Assembly: GCA_027729635.1 (NCBI GenBank)
Contig: JAQCEM010000004.1
Location: forward strand, 1-64,000
Reading direction: 5' to 3'
Origin: Casp-actino8 sp001510335
GTDB taxonomy: Bacteria > Actinomycetota > Acidimicrobiia > Acidimicrobiales > Ilumatobacteraceae
DNA: 64,000 nt
In this document: positions 61,045 through 64,000 of the stretch, one piece after another
How positions within the stretch are numbered: position 1 is the first letter of the stretch
Layout: each line of letters starts with the position of its first letter
Program-made: the position numbers and the translations under genes
The notes under the pieces: model-generated
Seen by the model: only the letters and a program-made list of their open reading frames with translations
Database searches by the model: none
What the model was told of the DNA's origin: nothing

Positions 61045-62046
61045 GTGCGGATTCTGCTGGTCGTCAACTCCTTTGCCTCCTCGGTCACGGCGCGAAACAC
61101 GGTCATCGTGCATCGAGCCTTGTCGCGGCAACACGATGTCCAGATCGTTGAGACCAATCGCCGTGGCCATGCCACCCGATTTGCCCAAGACGCCGCCCAC
61201 CGGGGAATTGATCTGGTGATTTCGTTTGGTGGCGATGGCACTCTCAATGAAGTCGCGACCGGTGTTGCTGGCTCCGAAACTGCCCTAGGCGTTTTGCCTG
61301 GTGGAAGCACCAATGTTTTTGCGCGAACCATCGGTCTCCCCAATGACCCCGTTGCTGCAGCCTCATTGCTCGTTGCCGGCCTCGAAGATCCCGAGGCGAA
61401 TATTCGTCCCATCGGTCTTGGTCGCGTCAACGGTCGTTTCTTTTGTTTCCATACCGGGATCGGTTACGACGCTGCCGTCGTGCGCACTGTCGAAACACGT
61501 GCATCACTGAAACGTTGGGCGGGGCATCCACTTTTCATTTACGCAGCGTTACATACGTGGCTCAACAAATACGATCGTCATCATCCGCATTTCAGTGTCG
61601 CTGCTGATTCGGCGATCGGTGGTCCTGGTGGACTCACCGACAATGAGAACCTCAACTACGACCCATCACGTTTCGTTGATGACGGCTACTTCACCATTGT
61701 TCTTAATACAAATCCATATTCGTTCTTGGGTAATCGTCCTCTTGATTTGTCACCAGCAGCCGGCCTTGACAAACCGTTAGTTGCAGTTACTTTCCGCACG
61801 ATGTCAGCCATCGCGATTATTCGCACACTCGCCGGCGCACTGAAAGGTGGCGGAGTCACTCCGAGCAAGCACGTTGCATGTTTCAACGATGTGCACGAAC
61901 TCATCGTTGAAAATGCCGAACCATTTCCGTACCAAGTAGACGGCGACTATCTAGGTGAATCAACGCGTTTGCATTTCAGGCATGTACCAGAGGCAGTGAA
62001 ATTACTTTTCCCCGTTCAGCCTGTTGATCAAATACTCGAAGACTGA
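61045..62046 (+). CDS. Diacylglycerol kinase family lipid kinase
   Basis: A 333-residue DagK/YegS-family protein from a GTG start. The catalytic motif is SFGGDGTLNEVATGV near residue 68, with GVLPGGSTNVFARTIG after it. The C-terminal half has the family beta sandwich with VDGDYLG. It would phosphorylate a diacylglycerol, ceramide-like or polyprenol substrate at the membrane. It is convergent with the GDPD gene, with a 19-base overlap at the 3' ends. Two lipid-metabolism genes facing each other here, plus plsY, give the region a membrane-lipid theme. Confidence 0.88.
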   Translation: MRILLVVNSFASSVTARNTVIVHRALSRQHDVQIVETNRRGHATRFAQDAAHRGIDLVISFGGDGTLNEVATGVAGSETALGVLPGGSTNVFARTIGLPNDPVAAASLLVAGLEDPEANIRPIGLGRVNGRFFCFHTGIGYDAAVVRTVETRASLKRWAGHPLFIYAALHTWLNKYDRHHPHFSVAADSAIGGPGGLTDNENLNYDPSRFVDDGYFTIVLNTNPYSFLGNRPLDLSPAAGLDKPLVAVTFRTMSAIAIIRTLAGALKGGGVTPSKHVACFNDVHELIVENAEPFPYQVDGDYLGESTRLHFRHVPEAVKLLFPVQPVDQILED

Positions 62047-62735
62047 TCACGTACTTGCAGTGCGATATCAGGAACGTTGGTACAAATTCCGTCAACGCCC
62101 CAGGCAATGAGTTCTGCCATTCTCTTCGGATCGTCGCAGGTCCATGTGTTTAGTGCGAGACCATGTTGGTGGCATGCGTTAACAGTTTCCTGAGTTACAA
62201 AATTGACCCAAGGATGTAACGCACTGTGCCCACTCTTCACGAGGTCAGGTAACACCAAGTCAAATTCGTCGGGACGAACACCAACTGTTAGCCATGCAGT
62301 TGCGATGGTCGGCCGAAGTTGTTGACAACGATCAATGGTCTCGCGACGGAACGAAGAAATCAACCAACGGTCATTTCCTTCGGGACGTCGTTCAAGGCAA
62401 GTAATGGTTTGATCAGCAATTGATTCGCTCGCATCAAAGTCGGGTTGTTCGGGGTCATTCTTGATTTCAACGTTCACCCACATCGGCACGCATGCATCCA
62501 GTGCTTCATCAAGCGTGCACACATGGTCGGGCAATTCCGAATATTTGACTTGCGAAATGATTTGCCCGTCATCGAGTGTCGCATTGTGATGGACGACCAA
62601 AACGCCGTCGAGAGTTCGTCGCACATCAAGCTCCGCAGCATCAGAACCCAGCAAAACTGCACGTTTAAAAGCAGAAATTGTGTTTTCCTTCTCGACAGCC
62701 GATGCACCACGGTGAGCGAGTACCTGAGTTCCCAT
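62028..62735 (-). CDS. Glycerophosphodiester phosphodiesterase
   Basis: A 235-residue GDPD-fold enzyme. The His-Arg motif is in VLAHRGASAVEKENT, then a catalytic Glu and Asp in DAAELDVRRTLDG, and a His in VVHHNATL. It hydrolyses glycerophosphodiesters to glycerol 3-phosphate and an alcohol. There is no signal peptide, so it is cytoplasmic. A 10-base palindrome lies just upstream of its start. Confidence 0.88.
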   Translation of the reverse strand: MGTQVLAHRGASAVEKENTISAFKRAVLLGSDAAELDVRRTLDGVLVVHHNATLDDGQIISQVKYSELPDHVCTLDEALDACVPMWVNVEIKNDPEQPDFDASESIADQTITCLERRPEGNDRWLISSFRRETIDRCQQLRPTIATAWLTVGVRPDEFDLVLPDLVKSGHSALHPWVNFVTQETVNACHQHGLALNTWTCDDPKRMAELIAWGVDGICTNVPDIALQVRDQSSSI

Positions 62736-62740
62736 ACCTT

Positions 62741-62750
62741 GAGTTAACTC
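62741..62750. promoter_or_regulatory. 10-base palindrome upstream of the GDPD gene
   Basis: GAGTTAACTC is a perfect palindrome starting 6 bases before the GDPD ATG (minus strand). Short palindromes occur by chance, so the confidence is low. Confidence 0.25.
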
Positions 62751-62789
62751 TGATTACACACCAACAAGAACATTTTTATTTTTTATATT

Positions 62790-62829
62790 CGAAAAAATTT
62801 GTCCTGTGACGAAAAAATATGACCTGACC
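62790..62829 (+). promoter_or_regulatory. Two tandem 20-base direct repeats upstream of whiB1
   Basis: CGAAAAAATTTGTCCTGTGA is followed at once by CGAAAAAATATGACCTGACC; 15 of 20 positions match. The 20-base period equals about two helical turns. The setting is the AT-rich region between the GDPD gene and whiB1, so a double regulator site is likely. Confidence 0.55.
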
Positions 62830-62874
62830 CCTTGCGTGTTCATCTGTTGTTTGCCAACCTTGAACAGTCAGTTC

Positions 62875-62907
62875 ATTCAGATAGTCGGTTTATTCAGGCA
62901 TCTGAAT
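62875..62907 (+). promoter_or_regulatory. Leader hairpin followed by T-run before whiB1
   Basis: ATTCAGAT (62875-62882) pairs with ATCTGAAT (62900-62907), which is followed by TTTC. It lies about 50 bases before the GTG of whiB1 and resembles a weak terminator or attenuator. The stem is AT-rich. Confidence 0.35.
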
Positions 62908-62957
62908 TTTCTGTCAGTTATACAACCCCTCACCCCCTAACTTGCCTGGAGCACACC

Positions 62958-63275
62958 GTGTCAATCCTTGCCTCTTCACTTGCACTTGGTTCCGCTGATT
63001 ACTCATGGCGCGATGAAGCCGTTTGCCGTGACACCGACCCCGATCTGTTTTTCCCAATAGGAACAACCGGTCAAGCGCTTCTACAAATTGACCGAGCAAA
63101 GCAAGTCTGTAACGAATGCACAGTTCAAGTGAGCTGTCTTGAGTTCGCACTCGAAACCAACCAAGACTCTGGTGTCTGGGGCGGAACCTCCGAGGAAGAA
63201 CGTCGCGACATTCGTCGTAAAATTGCTGCACGTCATCGCGCTGCCCAGTTGGCAGCTCGTTCGTTCGCTTCCTGA
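62958..63275 (+). CDS. whiB1: WhiB1/WblE-like iron-sulfur regulator
   Basis: A 105-residue WhiB protein from the GTG at 62958, which has GGAG 7 bases upstream. Four Cys ligands of the [4Fe-4S] cluster lie in AVCRDTDPDLFF, VCNEC and SCLEFA. GVWGG is the conserved turn, and a basic RRDIRRKIAARHR tail can bind DNA. The open frame continues 42 codons upstream without WhiB features, so it is treated as leader. WhiB1 senses NO and binds the principal sigma factor in mycobacteria. The adjacent kinase gene matches the whiB1-Rv3220c order in Mycobacterium tuberculosis. Confidence 0.88.
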   Translation: MSILASSLALGSADYSWRDEAVCRDTDPDLFFPIGTTGQALLQIDRAKQVCNECTVQVSCLEFALETNQDSGVWGGTSEEERRDIRRKIAARHRAAQLAARSFAS

Positions 63276-63287
63276 GAAGTTTTCGGT

Positions 63288-64000
63288 TTAGCGCGGTAGA
63301 CGCAAGTCAACAACTGTTCCATCGCCGCGGCGATGAGCCTCAATTCCTACTGCAACAAAATCCTCAGGTGCGCCAGCACGAATTGAAATTGAGCCGTTGA
63401 GCTCAGTCGTTACCAAAGTTCGCACGATCGACAACCCGAGCCCAGTCGCACCGTTCAAATCAAAAGACGGGTCTAGACCCCGACCATCGTTGATGACCTT
63501 GATTTGAATTTCATCATCGCCACCGCCCAATTGCACGACGACGGTTCCGCCGTCGCTTCCCTCGGGGAATCCATGATCAACCGCGTTTTGCAAGAGTTCA
63601 GTCAGCACTACCGAAAGCGGTGTCGCAATCGTTGCTGGCAATCGTCCGCCGTCGCCCTGCACGATAAATCGCACGGGTCGATCTGGCGACTGCAATCCTT
63701 CTTCGGCCAAACGCATGAGCGGTCGCACGATTTCAATAAAGGCAACGTCTTCGCCAGTTTCGCGTGACAACGTTTCGTGTACGAGAGCAATGGTGCGAAT
63801 ACGTCGCACACTCTCTTGGACTGCTGCTTTTGCCTCAGGAGATTCAAGACGGCGGGCTTGCAATCGCAGCAGTGAAGAAATCGTCTGCAGGTTGTTCTTC
63901 ACTCGGTGGTGAATCTCTCGAATCGTCGCGTCTTTTGATAGCAACATTCGGTCGCGTCGACGTACTTCGGTGACGTCGCGCATCAGCAACATGCCACCCG
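63288..64000 (-). CDS. pdtaS: PdtaS-type histidine kinase, 5' end outside window
   Basis: The visible part covers the last ~237 residues and the frame continues past the window edge. It has the HisKA_2 dimerisation helix with the phospho-acceptor His (REIHHRVKNNLQTISSLLRL) and an HATPase_c domain with ELLQNAVDHGF, NDGRGL and TGLGLSIV. A PAS-like end is suggested by MLLMRDVTEVRRRDRML. The order whiB1 / kinase in opposite orientation is conserved with mycobacteria (Rv3219/Rv3220c). PdtaS phosphorylates the antiterminator response regulator PdtaR, which is not in this window. Confidence 0.85.
   Translation of the reverse strand, partial: GGMLLMRDVTEVRRRDRMLLSKDATIREIHHRVKNNLQTISSLLRLQARRLESPEAKAAVQESVRRIRTIALVHETLSRETGEDVAFIEIVRPLMRLAEEGLQSPDRPVRFIVQGDGGRLPATIATPLSVVLTELLQNAVDHGFPEGSDGGTVVVQLGGGDDEIQIKVINDGRGLDPSFDLNGATGLGLSIVRTLVTTELNGSISIRAGAPEDFVAVGIEAHRRGDGTVVDLRLPR

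Noticed and set aside
62832..62957. Longer WhiB reading frame
   Set aside because: The extra 42 residues show no WhiB feature, and the GTG at 62958 has a good GGAG site.
1..64000. tRNA or rRNA genes, insertion sequences, integrase or prophage genes
   Set aside because: All gaps were read; none contains a cloverleaf with a conserved T-loop, and no transposase, integrase or terminal inverted repeats flanking a gene were seen.

Overview
The window is gene-dense, has moderate GC by eye, and shows no tRNA, rRNA, insertion sequence or CRISPR array. Gene content points to an actinobacterium, most plausibly an uncultured or aquatic member of the Acidimicrobiia. The evidence is a whiB1-like gene beside a PdtaS-type histidine kinase, a mycofactocin locus, an LCP protein with a Thr/Pro-rich tail, the three-gene actinobacterial set histidine phosphatase / DUF3090 / SCO1664-like kinase, an Sdh1-type succinate dehydrogenase, and frequent GTG starts with ATGA or GTGA junctions. 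The class assignment is inference.

Region 1 (1-27.9 kb) is a catabolic island. It holds an MFS exporter fragment, a PaaI-like thioesterase, a Rieske oxygenase, two acyl-CoA synthetases, a P450, a molybdopterin oxidoreductase, SnoaL-like, EthD-like and SDR proteins, a CaiB-type CoA transferase and a crotonase. It also holds an operon of two thiolase-fold proteins without the nucleophilic Cys plus two DUF35 OB-fold proteins. The island ends in a Liv-type ABC importer with a fused LivHM permease, and a second, orphan paralogous binding lipoprotein lies further upstream. Read together: a carboxylated, probably cyclic or branched compound is imported, CoA-activated, oxidised, hydrated and cleaved by a retro-aldolase-like complex.

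Region 2 (27.9-46.9 kb) is mostly housekeeping: a ChlI/MoxR-like ATPase, a GH2 glycosidase, sdhCAB, an H+-pyrophosphatase of the K+-independent type, an SCP2-like protein, an MFS exporter, cysS, valS, an LCP ligase and a MoxR/VWA pair.

Region 3 (46.9-52.9 kb) is the mycofactocin locus. Two NDMA-type zinc alcohol dehydrogenases diverge from mftA-mftB-mftC and a FadH/OYE oxidoreductase. mftD, mftE and mftF are not next to it.

Region 4 (52.9-64 kb) carries an orphan DNA methyltransferase, plsY, a lipase-family hydrolase, the three-gene actinobacterial set with an extra unknown gene, etfBA, a diacylglycerol-kinase-like gene, a GDPD phosphodiesterase, whiB1 and part of pdtaS. Two copies of a structured double-hairpin repeat sit between convergent gene pairs at 18.9 and 59.0 kb. 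The longest stretch without a confident gene is about 270 bases (35125-35394).
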